Shown: positions 31,164-40,069 of the stretch, piece after piece
Numbering within the stretch: the stretch's first letter is position 1
How the letters are laid out: each line of letters opens with the position of its first letter
NCBI GenBank assembly: GCA_022340285.1
Contig: JAJDOG010000054.1
Location: forward strand, 1 to 44,706
Reading direction: 5' to 3'
From: Betaproteobacteria bacterium
GTDB taxonomy: Bacteria > Pseudomonadota > Gammaproteobacteria > Burkholderiales > SG8-39
Length of the DNA: 44,706 bases
Program-made: the position numbers and the translations under genes
Notes under the pieces: generated by a model
What the model was told of the DNA's origin: nothing
The model's database searches: none
Seen by the model: only the letters and a program-made list of their open reading frames with translations

Positions 31164-31193
31164 ATCATACGTTCATCGCGCGGCGGCTGCCAG
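31164..31193 (-). promoter_or_regulatory. Predicted promoter of the CoxMSL-like operon
   Basis: On the minus strand CTGGCA (31193-31188, 4/6) and TATGAT (31169-31164, 5/6) are separated by 18 bp. Transcription would start near 31157, about 97 nt before the CoxM-like ATG. Confidence 0.4.
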
Positions 31194-31226
31194 GGCCGGG
31201 CGCGGTTCCGGCTTGCGCATGCGGCG

Positions 31227-31232
31227 TATACT
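31227..31232 (+). promoter_or_regulatory. Predicted -10 box of mmsA
   Basis: TATACT matches 5 of 6 consensus -10 bases and lies 37 bp upstream of the mmsA ATG. The -35 region is poor (GGTTCC with 17-bp spacing), which suggests activator dependence. Confidence 0.4.
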
Positions 31233-31268
31233 TTCCGGCTCATCAGAGGAGAGCAGGAGAGTGATCGA

Positions 31269-32783
31269 ATGAACAAGCGCGCCGAGATTGCCGCGAGCAT
31301 TCCGCTCTGGATCGACGGCAAGCCGACCCCCGCGACGAGCAAGCGCACCGGACCCGTCTACAACCCTGCGACCGGACAAGTGATCCGGCAGGTCGGGATG
31401 GCGAATGCGGCGGACGTGGACATGGCGGTGAAGGCGGCGCAGGCGGCCTTTCCCGCCTGGCGCGACGCGTCGATCCTGCGTCGAGCGCGCGTCATGCAGA
31501 GGTTTCTCGCGCTGCTGCAGGAGAATCACAAGGCACTCGCGCGGCTCGTCACGGAAGAGCACGGTAAGACGCTCCCGGACGCGATGGGATCGGTGCAGCG
31601 CGGCATCGAGGTGGTCGAGTTCGCCTGCGGCGTTCCGCATCTGCTCAAGGGCGAGTATTCCGAGAACGTTGGCACCGGCGTCGACACGCATACCGTGCGG
31701 CAGGCGGTCGGGGTCTGTGCGGGCATCACGCCATTCAACTTTCCCGCGATGGTGCCGATGTGGATGTTTCCGGTCTCGATCGCGTGCGGAAACACCTTCA
31801 TTCTCAAGGTGTCGGAGAAGGTCCCCTCGGCGGTGATGCGCATGGCCGAGCTGCTGAAGGACGCAGGTCTCCCCGACGGCGTATTCAACATCGTGCACGG
31901 GGACAAGGAGGCGGTCGACGCGATCCTCGATCATCCCGGCATCGCTGCGGTCAGCTTCGTGGGCTCCACGCCCATCGCGAAGCACATCTACGCGACCTGC
32001 GCGAAAAACGGCAAGCGCGTGCAGGCGCTCGGCGGGGCGAAGAACCACGCGGTGGTCCTGCCCGATGCAGACATCGAGTTTGCCGCCGATGCGCTGATCG
32101 GCGCCGGCTACGGCTCGGCGGGCGAGCGCTGCATGGCCATTTCTGCGGTCGTGGCGGTGGGCGCCGCGGCCGATCCGCTCGTCGCGTTGCTCGAGAAGAA
32201 GGCCAAGGCGATCAAGATCGGACCGGGAGAAGCCGACGGCATGGACATGGGCCCGCTCATCACGCGGGAGCACCGCGACAAGGTCGCGGGCTACATCGAC
32301 GCCGGCATCAAGGAAGGCGCCAAGCTCGTCGTGGACGGTCGCGGCTACAAGGTGGCGGGGCGCGACGAGGGCTTCTTCCTCGGTACGACGCTTTTCGACA
32401 ACGTCACGCCGAAGATGAAGGTCTACCAGGACGAGATCTTCGGACCCGTGCTCATCGTGCTGCGGGCCGACACCCTGGAGGAAGCCATCGCGATGGTGAA
32501 CGCCAACCCGTATGCGAACGGCACGGCGATCTTCACGGAGTCGGGCGGCGCCGCGCGCCGCTTCGAGAACGAGATCCAGGTCGGCATGGTCGGCATCAAC
32601 GTGCCGATCCCGGTGCCGGTCGCGTTCTATTCGTTCGGCGGCTGGAAGAACTCGCTCTTCGGCGATCTGCACGTGCACGGCATCGAAGGGATCAAGTTCT
32701 ACACGCGCACCAAGGTCGTCACGACCCGCTGGCCACATCAGGACACGCCGGCTCCGGGATTTCACATGCCGACGCTGGGATAG
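31269..32783 (+). CDS. mmsA: CoA-acylating methylmalonate-semialdehyde dehydrogenase
   Basis: This 504-residue aldehyde-dehydrogenase-fold enzyme converts (methyl)malonate semialdehyde to propionyl-CoA or acetyl-CoA with NAD+ and CoA, releasing CO2. The nucleophile is Cys288 in AGERCMAIS. MmsA-specific blocks are [11 protein letters not shown] (120-130) and [16 protein letters not shown] (253-268), where the usual Glu general base of aldehyde dehydrogenases is absent, as is normal for CoA-acylating members. ATG at 31269 follows AGGAG by 10 bp. It is divergent from the molybdenum hydroxylase operon. Known roles are valine, beta-alanine, inositol and pyrimidine catabolism; here it may finish the neighbouring pathway. 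Confidence 0.92.
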   Translation: MNKRAEIAASIPLWIDGKPTPATSKRTGPVYNPATGQVIRQVGMANAADVDMAVKAAQAAFPAWRDASILRRARVMQRFLALLQENHKALARLVTEEHGKTLPDAMGSVQRGIEVVEFACGVPHLLKGEYSENVGTGVDTHTVRQAVGVCAGITPFNFPAMVPMWMFPVSIACGNTFILKVSEKVPSAVMRMAELLKDAGLPDGVFNIVHGDKEAVDAILDHPGIAAVSFVGSTPIAKHIYATCAKNGKRVQALGGAKNHAVVLPDADIEFAADALIGAGYGSAGERCMAISAVVAVGAAADPLVALLEKKAKAIKIGPGEADGMDMGPLITREHRDKVAGYIDAGIKEGAKLVVDGRGYKVAGRDEGFFLGTTLFDNVTPKMKVYQDEIFGPVLIVLRADTLEEAIAMVNANPYANGTAIFTESGGAARRFENEIQVGMVGINVPIPVPVAFYSFGGWKNSLFGDLHVHGIEGIKFYTRTKVVTTRWPHQDTPAPGFHMPTLG

Positions 32784-32804
32784 GCGCGGAACGAAGAAGA
32801 ACTT

Positions 32805-32917
32805 CCCCTCCTTTTCAAGGAGGGGTGCCCGCGAAGCGGGCGGGGTGGTTGCAGCTTCGATTTGGCGCACCCACCACCCCGCCGCCTCCGGCGGCACCCT
32901 TCCTCGGAGAGGCGGGG
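32805..32917. repeat. Dispersed palindromic repeat, copy 4 (paired element)
   Basis: Left half: CCCCTCCTT-TTC-AAGGAGGGG, then TGCCCGCGAAGCGGGCGGGG. Right half: ACCACCCCGCCGCCTCCGGC, then CTTCCTC / GAGGCGGGG. It begins 21 bp after the mmsA stop and ends 20 bp before the MFS start codon, so it fills nearly the whole gap. Confidence 0.78.
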
Positions 32918-32937
32918 AAAAAAAGAATCCCTCTCTC

Positions 32938-34128
32938 ATGCGCCGATACGCGGTCCCGATCATCGTCTTTGCCCAGCTCCTCGGGACCTCGCTGTGGTTC
33001 AGCGCGAACGCCGCCGCCGATGATTTGGTGCGGGCATGGGGGCTCACCCCTACGGATATCGGCTCGCTCACCAGTGCAGTCCAGCTGGGCTTCATCGCGG
33101 GCACGCTCGTCTTCGCCCTGTCCGGCCTCGCGGATCGATTCGCTGCGAGCCGCATCGTCGCGGCCTGCGCAGTGCTCGGCGCACTGGCCAATGCAGGCTT
33201 CGCGCTGCTCGCAACCGGCTTGACCGACGCGTGGGTCTACCGCTTCATCACCGGTATCGCGCTCGCGGGGGTCTATCCGCTCGGGATGAAGCTCGTCGTG
33301 AGCTGGGCGCCCGAGCGATCCGGCGAGGCGCTCGGCTGGCTGGTCGGCATGCTGACGGTGGGAACAGCTCTGCCACACGCGGTGCGCGCAGCCGGCGCGG
33401 GCTGGTCGTGGAGCACTGTCGTGCTCGCGAGCTCGGTGCTCGCGCTGGCCGGTGCCGTGATGATCTTCAAGCTGGGCGACGGGCCGCATCTTAAGACCGG
33501 TGCCGCGCGCCGCTCGGGCTGGGGCTCGGTGATGCAGGCATTCCGGATCCCCGCATACCGCGCAGCGGCCTTCGGCTATTTCGGCCACATGTGGGAGCTC
33601 TACGCGTTTTGGACCATCTGCCCGTTCCTGCTCGTTCCGGTGCTCGCGCGACACGGGGACGTCGAACCGCTTGCCGTTTCGGCGTGGGCGTTTGCCATCA
33701 TCGGCATAGGCGGCCTGGGATGCATTCTCGGCGGGCGACTGAGCCGGACAATCGGCGGCGCGCGTGTGGCGGCGGGCGCGCTCGCCGGCTCGGGCGCCAT
33801 GTGCCTGGCCTTCCCGCTTGTGCAAAGCGCTCCGGTCCCCGTCGTCCTGGCGTTGATGCTCTTCTGGGGCGTGATGGTGGTCGCCGACTCGCCGCAGTTC
33901 TCCGCTCTCTCTGCGCGCGCCTGCCCGCCCGAGCTGGTCGGCAGTGCGCTCGCCATCCAGAACAGCATCGGTTTCTTCATCACCGTCGTCGCGATCATCA
34001 TCGCCTCCGCGGCGCTCGCAGGGCTGGGCGCGAAGGTGGCGTGGCTGCTTCTGCCGGGACCGATTCTCGGACTGATCGGCATTGCCCCGCTCGCGCGCCA
34101 GGGTATCGGGGCGAGCGCGCCACGCTAG
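32938..34128 (+). CDS. MFS transporter
   Basis: This 396-residue inner-membrane protein has about 12 hydrophobic helices and MFS loop sequences ([11 protein letters not shown] after helix 2; [20 protein letters not shown] in helices 4-5). The short N-terminus ahead of helix 1 ([20 protein letters not shown]) supports the ATG at 32938, although no Shine-Dalgarno is visible because the palindromic repeat abuts it. It follows mmsA on the same strand. Import of the substrate of the adjacent catabolic genes, or efflux, are both possible; the substrate cannot be read from sequence. Confidence 0.85.
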   Translation: MRRYAVPIIVFAQLLGTSLWFSANAAADDLVRAWGLTPTDIGSLTSAVQLGFIAGTLVFALSGLADRFAASRIVAACAVLGALANAGFALLATGLTDAWVYRFITGIALAGVYPLGMKLVVSWAPERSGEALGWLVGMLTVGTALPHAVRAAGAGWSWSTVVLASSVLALAGAVMIFKLGDGPHLKTGAARRSGWGSVMQAFRIPAYRAAAFGYFGHMWELYAFWTICPFLLVPVLARHGDVEPLAVSAWAFAIIGIGGLGCILGGRLSRTIGGARVAAGALAGSGAMCLAFPLVQSAPVPVVLALMLFWGVMVVADSPQFSALSARACPPELVGSALAIQNSIGFFITVVAIIIASAALAGLGAKVAWLLLPGPILGLIGIAPLARQGIGASAPR

Positions 34129-34132
34129 GCAT

Positions 34133-34175
34133 GCGGCGCCGTCCGGCTTGATTCCGGCTCCGCCGCCACCATTTT
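34133..34175 (+). terminator. Possible rho-independent terminator after the MFS gene
   Basis: GCGGCG (34133-34138) pairs with CGCCGC (34161-34166) around an inner CCGG / CCGG pair, followed by CACCATTTT. The T run is short. It lies 4 bp after the MFS stop and upstream of the protease gene. Confidence 0.4.
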
Positions 34176-34204
34176 CGTACTGATCTTCCCCGCCAGAGGT
34201 CGTC

Positions 34205-35239
34205 ATGGGCGCTATTCCGCAATTCGTTCTGGATGACGGCGACGACGCCGTTCAAGGCGCGCGCAGCGCAAACCCGAGCGACGACTCGTTGCTCGACGCC
34301 TATTCGCGCACGGTGGTGTCCGCCGCCGAACGCGTCGGCCCGGCCGTCGCGCACCTCGAGGTGGAGCAGCCTCGCGGCGGAAGCATGCGCCGCCGTTCGC
34401 CGCGCCGCGGGACCGGTTCGGGATTCGCGTTCACGCCCGACGGCCTGATGCTCACCAACAGCCACGTCGTGCACGGTGCGCGCGCGATCAAGGTGACGTT
34501 CGCCGACGGCAGCGCCTTCGACGCGGATCTTGTCGGCGACGATCCCGACACCGACCTCGCCGTGATTCGGGTCGGGGCAAGTGGTCTCGCAACGGCGGAG
34601 CTCGGTACGACCCGCACCCTGCGTGTGGGCCAGATCGCCATCGCGATCGGCAATCCCTATGGCTTTCAGCACACGGTTACTGCCGGCGTGGTGAGCGCGC
34701 TCGGTCGCTCGCTGCGCGCCCTGACCGGACGTCTGGTCGATGACGTCATCCAGACCGATGCCGCGCTGAACCCCGGCAACTCGGGCGGTCCGCTCGTCGA
34801 CTCGCGCGGCACGGTCATCGGGGTCAACACTGCCATCATCCCGATGGCGCAGGGCATCTCGTTCGCCACGGCGATCGACACCGCGAAGTGGGTGGTGACC
34901 CAATTGCTTCGCCATGGCAAGGTGCGTCGCGGTTACCTCGGATTCGCAGGCGCGAATACGCCGATCGGCCGCCGCAGCGTCCTTCACCACGCCCTGCAAG
35001 CCTCCTCGGGCGTGCGCGTCGAGACCGTCGAGCCCGATAGCCCGGCGCTTGCGGGCGGCATGGAAAGCGGCGACATCATCATCGCGTTCGACGGGATGAC
35101 CGTGTCGGGAATCGACGATCTGCATCGATTGCTGACCGCGGAACGCGTGGGCCAACCCGCGACGCTCGCGATTCTGCGGCGAGGACGCAAGCTCGAGCTT
35201 TCCGTCGTGGCCGCCGAGCGCACGCACGCGGGCGCGTGA
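34205..35239 (+). CDS. HtrA/DegP-like S1C serine protease with PDZ domain, no signal peptide
   Basis: This 344-residue trypsin-fold protease has a complete triad: His87 (LTNSHVVHG), Asp117 (DPDTDLAVI) and Ser193 (NPGNSGGPL). A single C-terminal PDZ domain follows (about 240-335, VETVEPDSPALAGGMESGDI). Degradation of damaged proteins is the family role. Unlike DegP, DegQ and DegS, the N-terminal 45 residues are acidic and hydrophilic, with no signal peptide or anchor, so it may act in the cytoplasm. ATG at 34205 has AGAGG six bases upstream; no upstream start restores a signal sequence. It stands alone between the MFS gene and the hisD-like operon. Confidence 0.88.
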   Translation: MGAIPQFVLDDGDDAVQGARSANPSDDSLLDAYSRTVVSAAERVGPAVAHLEVEQPRGGSMRRRSPRRGTGSGFAFTPDGLMLTNSHVVHGARAIKVTFADGSAFDADLVGDDPDTDLAVIRVGASGLATAELGTTRTLRVGQIAIAIGNPYGFQHTVTAGVVSALGRSLRALTGRLVDDVIQTDAALNPGNSGGPLVDSRGTVIGVNTAIIPMAQGISFATAIDTAKWVVTQLLRHGKVRRGYLGFAGANTPIGRRSVLHHALQASSGVRVETVEPDSPALAGGMESGDIIIAFDGMTVSGIDDLHRLLTAERVGQPATLAILRRGRKLELSVVAAERTHAGA

Positions 35240-35240
35240 A

Positions 35241-35268
35241 TTGACGGACCGCGCGCGCCCCTGATACC
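35241..35268 (+). promoter_or_regulatory. Possible promoter of the hisD-like operon
   Basis: TTGACG (35241-35246, 5/6) is followed after 16 bp by GATACC (35263-35268, 3/6). A CCCCTT / AAGGGG hairpin lies between this and the start codon (about 35282-35303). Confidence 0.3.
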
Positions 35269-35332
35269 GTGGGATGTTGACGCCCCTTTCTCACCGTGAA
35301 GGGGGGGCGCAATCCCGCACGGAGGATTCCCG

Positions 35333-36646
35333 ATGGCAACCTATCTCAAGCGACGCATCGACAGGGCGGTCACGGATGCGAACGACGCGAAGGTGCGGCA
35401 GACGGTCGAGTCGATCCTGCAGGACGTCGCGAAGCGCGGCGACGCAGCGGTCCGGGAGCTGTCCGAGAAGTTCGACAAGTGGTCGCCACCGACCTTCCGG
35501 CTGGCGAAAGGCGAGCTCGACGACATCGTGCGCAAGGTGGCGCCCGACACGATCACGGACATCAAGTTCGCGCAGGAGCAGATCCGCAAGTTCGCCGAGC
35601 ATCAGCGGGCCGCCCTGAAGGACATCGAAGTCGAGACATTGCCTGGCGTGAAGCTCGGCCACCGGAACATTCCCGTCGACAGCGTGGGCTGCTACGTGCC
35701 CGGCGGTCGCTATCCGATGGTGGCGTCCGCGCATATGAGCATTGTGACGGCGCGTACGGCCGGTGTCCGAAGCGTGCTGGCATGCACTCCCCCCAACCAG
35801 GGCGAGCCGCACGCGGAGACGATCGCGGCGATGGTTCTGGGCGGGGCGGACGAGATCTACGTGCTCGGCGGTGTTCAGGCGGTCGCTGCGATGGCGCTCG
35901 GCACGGAGACGGTCAAGCCGGTGGACATGCTGGTCGGCCCGGGCAACGCCTATGTCGCCGAGGCGAAGCGTCAGCTCTTCGGGCGCGTGGGCATCGACCT
36001 TTTTGCCGGACCCACGGAGATCCTCGTCATCGCCGACGACTCCTCCGACGTCGAGATGATCGCGACCGATCTGCTCGGGCAGGCGGAGCACGGCCCGACG
36101 AGTCCCGCGATACTTGTCACCACGTCGCCGGCGCTTGCCGAAGCGTTGCCTGCGGAGATCGAACGGCAGCTCGCGGTGCTGCCGACCGCCGACGTGGCGA
36201 GCGTCGCCTGGCGCGATTACGGCGAGATCATCCTCGTCGCTTCGCGCGAGGAGGCGGTGCAGGAGGCGGACCGTATTGCTGCCGAGCACGTCGAGGTCCT
36301 CACGCGCGAACCGCGCTATTTCCTCGAGCACATGCGCAACTACGGGGCGCTCTTTCTCGGACCCGAGACGAACGTCTCTTACGGCGACAAGGTGATCGGC
36401 ACGAATCACACGCTGCCGACGCTCGGTGCCGCGCGTTACACGGGCGGCCTGTGGGTCGGCAAGTTCCTGAAGACCTGCACGTACCAGGAAGTCACGCCGG
36501 AAGCGAGCGTGAACATCGGCGAATACTGTTCGCGGCTCTGCGCGATCGAGCGCTTCTGGGGGCACAAGGAGCAGGCGGATCTGCGGCTGCGGCGCTACGG
36601 CAACCAGAACGTGGGTTTGGGCGCGAAAAAGGAACGGGTCGCGTGA
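35333..36646 (+). CDS. Histidinol dehydrogenase-family enzyme (catabolic HisD paralogue, HpsN-like)
   Basis: This 437-residue protein keeps the HisD catalytic set: zinc ligands Gln250, His253 (GQAEHGP), Asp352 ([10 protein letters not shown]) and His411 (WGHKEQA), and the base pair Glu318-His319. It therefore likely performs an NAD-dependent, zinc-assisted oxidation of an alcohol to an acid. The surroundings argue against histidine synthesis: no other his gene is near, and it is coupled by a 4-bp overlap to an SDR and followed by an MFS transporter. HisD paralogues in such settings include sulphopropanediol dehydrogenase HpsN, which also pairs with SDRs. ATG at 35333 has GGAGG eight bases upstream. 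Family certain; substrate open. Confidence 0.85.
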   Translation: MATYLKRRIDRAVTDANDAKVRQTVESILQDVAKRGDAAVRELSEKFDKWSPPTFRLAKGELDDIVRKVAPDTITDIKFAQEQIRKFAEHQRAALKDIEVETLPGVKLGHRNIPVDSVGCYVPGGRYPMVASAHMSIVTARTAGVRSVLACTPPNQGEPHAETIAAMVLGGADEIYVLGGVQAVAAMALGTETVKPVDMLVGPGNAYVAEAKRQLFGRVGIDLFAGPTEILVIADDSSDVEMIATDLLGQAEHGPTSPAILVTTSPALAEALPAEIERQLAVLPTADVASVAWRDYGEIILVASREEAVQEADRIAAEHVEVLTREPRYFLEHMRNYGALFLGPETNVSYGDKVIGTNHTLPTLGAARYTGGLWVGKFLKTCTYQEVTPEASVNIGEYCSRLCAIERFWGHKEQADLRLRRYGNQNVGLGAKKERVA

Positions 36647-37416
36647 CAAGCGCCGCGGCGCCGCGCCCACTCGAGGGCCGGACGGCGCTCGTGACCGGAG
36701 CGGGCCGCGGGCTGGGCCGTGCGGCGGCCGAGGCGCTCGCCGAGGCCGGCGCAGAAGTGTGGCTGCTCGCGCGCACCGAAGCGGATCTCGCGGCCGTGGC
36801 GGCGGGGATTCGTGACGCGGGCGGCCGCGCCAGCGCACTTGGCTGCGACGTCACCGATGCCACGGCGTTGAAGCGCGCGTTTGCCGGGCTCCCCACGCTC
36901 GACATCATGGTGAACAACGCCGGCACCAACATTCCGGAACCGTTCGTCGACGTGAGCGAGGACCACCTCGATCGCCTGCTGAGTCTCAACGTGCGCGCAG
37001 CGTTTCTCGCCGCACAGGCGGCAGCAAAGAAAATGCTCGAAGCGCCTGACCGCGTCGCACGCGGCGGCGCGATCGTGAACATGTCCTCGCAGATGGGGCA
37101 CGTGGGCGCGGCCGGGCGAACGGTCTACTGCCTGAGCAAGCACGCGATCGAGGGGTTGACGAAAGCGATGGCGGTCGAGCTCGCGCCGCAGGGCATCCGC
37201 GTGAATTCGGTGGCGCCGACCTTCGTCGAAACGCCGATGACGGCGCCCATGTTCCAGCGCAAGGAGTTCAGCGACTGGGTGCATGCGCGCATCCCACTCG
37301 GACGTCTCGGTCAGCCGCAGGACGTAGCAACGGCGATCGTGTTCCTATGCTCCCCCGCTTCGTCGATGATCACCGGCACGAGCCTGCTCGTCGACGGCGG
37401 TTGGACGGCGCAGTAG
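36643..37416 (+). CDS. SDR-family oxidoreductase
   Basis: This 257-residue short-chain dehydrogenase has the NAD(P) motif TGAGRGLG (18-25), NNAG (91-94), catalytic Ser149 and Y162-CLS-K166, and ends with the usual DGGWTAQ. It interconverts an alcohol and a carbonyl in the cytoplasm. GTG at 36643 overlaps the preceding stop (GTGA) and has AAGGA upstream. Together with the HisD paralogue it could carry out successive oxidations of a polyol or hydroxysulphonate. The MFS gene follows after 35 bp. Confidence 0.9.
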   Translation: MTSAAAPRPLEGRTALVTGAGRGLGRAAAEALAEAGAEVWLLARTEADLAAVAAGIRDAGGRASALGCDVTDATALKRAFAGLPTLDIMVNNAGTNIPEPFVDVSEDHLDRLLSLNVRAAFLAAQAAAKKMLEAPDRVARGGAIVNMSSQMGHVGAAGRTVYCLSKHAIEGLTKAMAVELAPQGIRVNSVAPTFVETPMTAPMFQRKEFSDWVHARIPLGRLGQPQDVATAIVFLCSPASSMITGTSLLVDGGWTAQ

Positions 37417-37451
37417 GCGGCGGCGGCGCGCGCACGATCCGGCCGCGTCGC

Positions 37452-38675
37452 ATGAAGATCTTCTACGGCTGGAAGATGGTCGCTGCGGGCTGCGGATTGC
37501 AGTTCCTGCAGGCCGGTCTGCTGCATCAAGGCTTCGGCATCTACCTCGCGGTGCTCAACCAGGAGCTCGGCTGGTCGAAGACCGCGCTCGCCGGCGGCGC
37601 CACACTGCAGCCCATGGAAGCGGCGGCGTTGGGTCCGGCGCTCGGCTGGCTGATGGACCGCTTCGGTCCGCAAGGCATGATCCGCCTCGGCATCGTGCTG
37701 TTCGGGCTGGGCTTCATGCTGCTCAGCCAGATCAATTCGCTCACCGGTTTCTACGCAGCGTTTCTCGTGATCGCGCTCGGTTCGAGCCTGTGCGGCTTCT
37801 TTCCGCTCAACGTCGCGATCATCCACTGGTTCGAGCGGAGACGCGCCCGTGCGCTTTCCTCGCTCTCGCTGGGGCTCGCGCTCGGCGGCCTGTTTGTCCC
37901 GGTGGTTGCCTGGTCGATGCACACCTGGGGGTGGCGCACCACCGCTTTTGCCTCGGGCGTGCTGGTCATCGTGCTCGGCTTTCCGCTCGCACGGGTCATC
38001 CGCCGCCGGCCCCAGGACCACGGCGAGACGGTCGACGGCCTGCCGGCCGCACCGCCGACGGACCCTGACCCGGCCGCGCCGCCGGTACCGGCGCGGCGGG
38101 AGTTCACCGCGCGCGAGGCGCTTCGCACACCTGCGTTCTGGCTGCTTTCGCTCGGCCACGGTTTCGCGCTGCTCGTCGTGTTCGCGGTGAACGTGAATGC
38201 CATCACGTACATGAAGGAGGGCCTGGGCTACACGCTCGAGCAGGCCGCACTGGTCATCTCGCTGGTCACGGTCGGCCAGCTCTGCGGCATCATGACCGGC
38301 TGGGGGATCGGCGACCGCTTCGAGAAGCGGCGCATTGCCGCGGTCTGCATGCTCATGCATGCGACGGGACTCCTGATGCTGACCTACGCGACGAACGTCG
38401 CCATGCTGGTCGCGTTTGCACTCCTGCACGGCACCGCCTGGGGATTGCGCGGCCCGTTCATGCAGGCGATCCGTGCCGACTACTTCGGCCTGCGCTCGAT
38501 CGGCATGATTCTCGGGCTCTCCTCGATGATCATCGTGATCGGGCAGATCGGCGGGCCGCTCATCGCCGCTGGGCTCGCCGACGTGACCGGAAGCTACCGC
38601 CCAGGGTTCACCGTGATCGCGGTGCTAGCCGGCATGGGGTCGCTCTTCTTCCTCCTCGCCAGGCGCCCAACCTGA
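37452..38675 (+). CDS. MFS transporter (monocarboxylate / oxalate-formate antiporter-like)
   Basis: This 407-residue protein has about 12 membrane helices. It starts KIFYGWKMVAAGCGLQFLQ, a pattern typical of the monocarboxylate/OFA branch, with loops LGWLMDRFGPQGMIRLG after helix 2 and a Pro/Ala-rich hydrophilic loop near 195-220. ATG at 37452 opens just before helix 1. It lies 35 bp after the SDR in the same operon as the HisD paralogue, so uptake of their organic-acid or sulphonate substrate is a fair inference. Confidence 0.87.
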   Translation: MKIFYGWKMVAAGCGLQFLQAGLLHQGFGIYLAVLNQELGWSKTALAGGATLQPMEAAALGPALGWLMDRFGPQGMIRLGIVLFGLGFMLLSQINSLTGFYAAFLVIALGSSLCGFFPLNVAIIHWFERRRARALSSLSLGLALGGLFVPVVAWSMHTWGWRTTAFASGVLVIVLGFPLARVIRRRPQDHGETVDGLPAAPPTDPDPAAPPVPARREFTAREALRTPAFWLLSLGHGFALLVVFAVNVNAITYMKEGLGYTLEQAALVISLVTVGQLCGIMTGWGIGDRFEKRRIAAVCMLMHATGLLMLTYATNVAMLVAFALLHGTAWGLRGPFMQAIRADYFGLRSIGMILGLSSMIIVIGQIGGPLIAAGLADVTGSYRPGFTVIAVLAGMGSLFFLLARRPT

Positions 38676-38700
38676 GCGCGGCGCCGACCGGAAGGGAAGA

Positions 38701-39495
38701 TTGAGCGCGCTCGTTCTCCTCGCCAAGATCGCCACGGCGGCGGCGATCGTCGTGACCGCGTCGCGCGCGACCGAGCGGGCGGGGCCGTTCGTCGGGGCGA
38801 TGATCGCCACGCTGCCGCTCTCGACCGGTCCGGTCTATGTCTTCCTCGCCATCGATCACGGCGCGCAGTTCATCTCGGACGCCGCGACCGTGAGCGTCGC
38901 GAGCACCGCCGCGATCGTCGCGTTCGTCGCGGCGCATGCTTTCGCCGCGCAACGGCTCGGAACGGCCGCGTCGCTGGCACTCGCGTCGCTGGGGTGGCTC
39001 GCGGTGGCGTTCGTCGTGCAGCTGCGCGACTGGGGCTTCCTCGAGGCGTGCGCGGCCTACGCGGGCACCTTCGCGCTGGCCCTATACGGTCTGCGGCGTT
39101 TCGCCGGGGCCGCGCCGACGCGGCCGGTGCCCCGCGTGCGTTTCGACCTCGCGCTGCGCACCGCACTGGTCGCCTGCGTCGTGGTCGCCACGACGTACAC
39201 GGGCTACGCGCTGGGTCCCGCTGCGACCGGGGTTCTGGCGACCTATCCGGTCGTCTTCACCTGCCTGGTGGTGATTCTGCAACCCCGTTGCGGTGGGGCG
39301 TTCACCGCATCGGTGCTGGTGAACGGGCTGAAGGGGCTCCTCGGTTTCGGCATAGCGCTCGGCGTCCTGCACCTTGCGGCGGCCAGGATGAGCTCGGCGC
39401 CTGCGCTGCTGCTTGCACTCGCCGTGGCGGTCGGATGGAACTTCGGGCTCTATCTTCTTCGCAGGCGGCGCGCCGCGTCGCTTGCTGAAACGTGA
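38701..39495 (+). CDS. Multi-spanning membrane protein of unknown function
   Basis: This 264-residue, very hydrophobic protein has about eight membrane segments in two similar-looking halves. Each half contains an inner stretch GPFVGAMIATLPLSTGPVYV (about 27-46) or GPAATGVLATYPVVFTCLVV (about 171-190), which hints at an internal duplication. I do not recognise the family. TTG at 38701 is used; GGAAGGGAAGA lies directly in front of it and no ATG is available before helix 1. It begins 25 bp after the MFS stop and may be the last gene of that operon. It converges on the K+ channel gene. Confidence 0.7.
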   Translation: MSALVLLAKIATAAAIVVTASRATERAGPFVGAMIATLPLSTGPVYVFLAIDHGAQFISDAATVSVASTAAIVAFVAAHAFAAQRLGTAASLALASLGWLAVAFVVQLRDWGFLEACAAYAGTFALALYGLRRFAGAAPTRPVPRVRFDLALRTALVACVVVATTYTGYALGPAATGVLATYPVVFTCLVVILQPRCGGAFTASVLVNGLKGLLGFGIALGVLHLAAARMSSAPALLLALAVAVGWNFGLYLLRRRRAASLAET

Positions 39496-39514
39496 CCGGC
39501 GCGCAAACGCGGAT

Positions 39515-39949
39515 TCACCGCGAATTGCCGTTGAGGTTCCACACTTTCTGCATGGCGAGGAAGATGAACGAGCCGGACCACCCGATGAGCAGCAGGCCGT
39601 TGAGGGCTTCGATGCCGGCCAGAAAGCGCAAACCGTCTTTCGGCACCAGGTCCCCGAAGCCAAGCGACGTATACGTCTCGGCCGAAAAGTAGAGGTAGCT
39701 CGAGAAGGCCAGCGGAAACGTCCCCGTAGCGGCGCCGAGCCCGAAATGCGGGCGTTCGAGGTAGTAGGCGATGGCATAGACCGCCATTTCGGCGCAGTGG
39801 GCGCAGGCCAGCCCCAGTATAAGCACCAGCACCGCCACGCGCGGATGGATTCGCGGCCGGGCGATGAAGCGCGAAGCGAAGGTCAGCGCCTCGTAATGCA
39901 GCACCGTCGTCCCCAACAGGAGAATCAGGCAAATCGCGGCGACGTTCAC
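39515..39949 (-). CDS. Two-helix potassium channel-family protein
   Basis: This 144-residue inner-membrane protein has two N-terminal hydrophobic segments (about 2-20 and 37-62), a pore loop and a last helix (about 115-137). The selectivity filter reads TYTSLGFGDLVP, a variant of the canonical TVGYGD. No RCK or cyclic-nucleotide domain is attached. GTG at 39949 is taken as start; longer open frame upstream is antisense to pirin and not credible. It is divergent from pirin across 120 bp. Ion-channel family is clear; selectivity is inferred. Confidence 0.8.
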   Translation of the reverse strand: MNVAAICLILLLGTTVLHYEALTFASRFIARPRIHPRVAVLVLILGLACAHCAEMAVYAIAYYLERPHFGLGAATGTFPLAFSSYLYFSAETYTSLGFGDLVPKDGLRFLAGIEALNGLLLIGWSGSFIFLAMQKVWNLNGNSR

Positions 39950-40069
39950 CAGGCGGTCTTCCTTCGGCGCGATCGGAAAGCGGGTTCGGCGCGGGCGCGC
40001 TCGCGCACCGACTTGACCTTCGCGGGGTCTTCCCGGATCCTGACCGCTCCGGATCCCGGGAGTTCCCGA

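Noticed and set aside
35333-36646. Calling this gene biosynthetic hisD
   Set aside because: There are no other histidine genes nearby and it is coupled to an SDR and an MFS transporter, the pattern of catabolic HisD paralogues.
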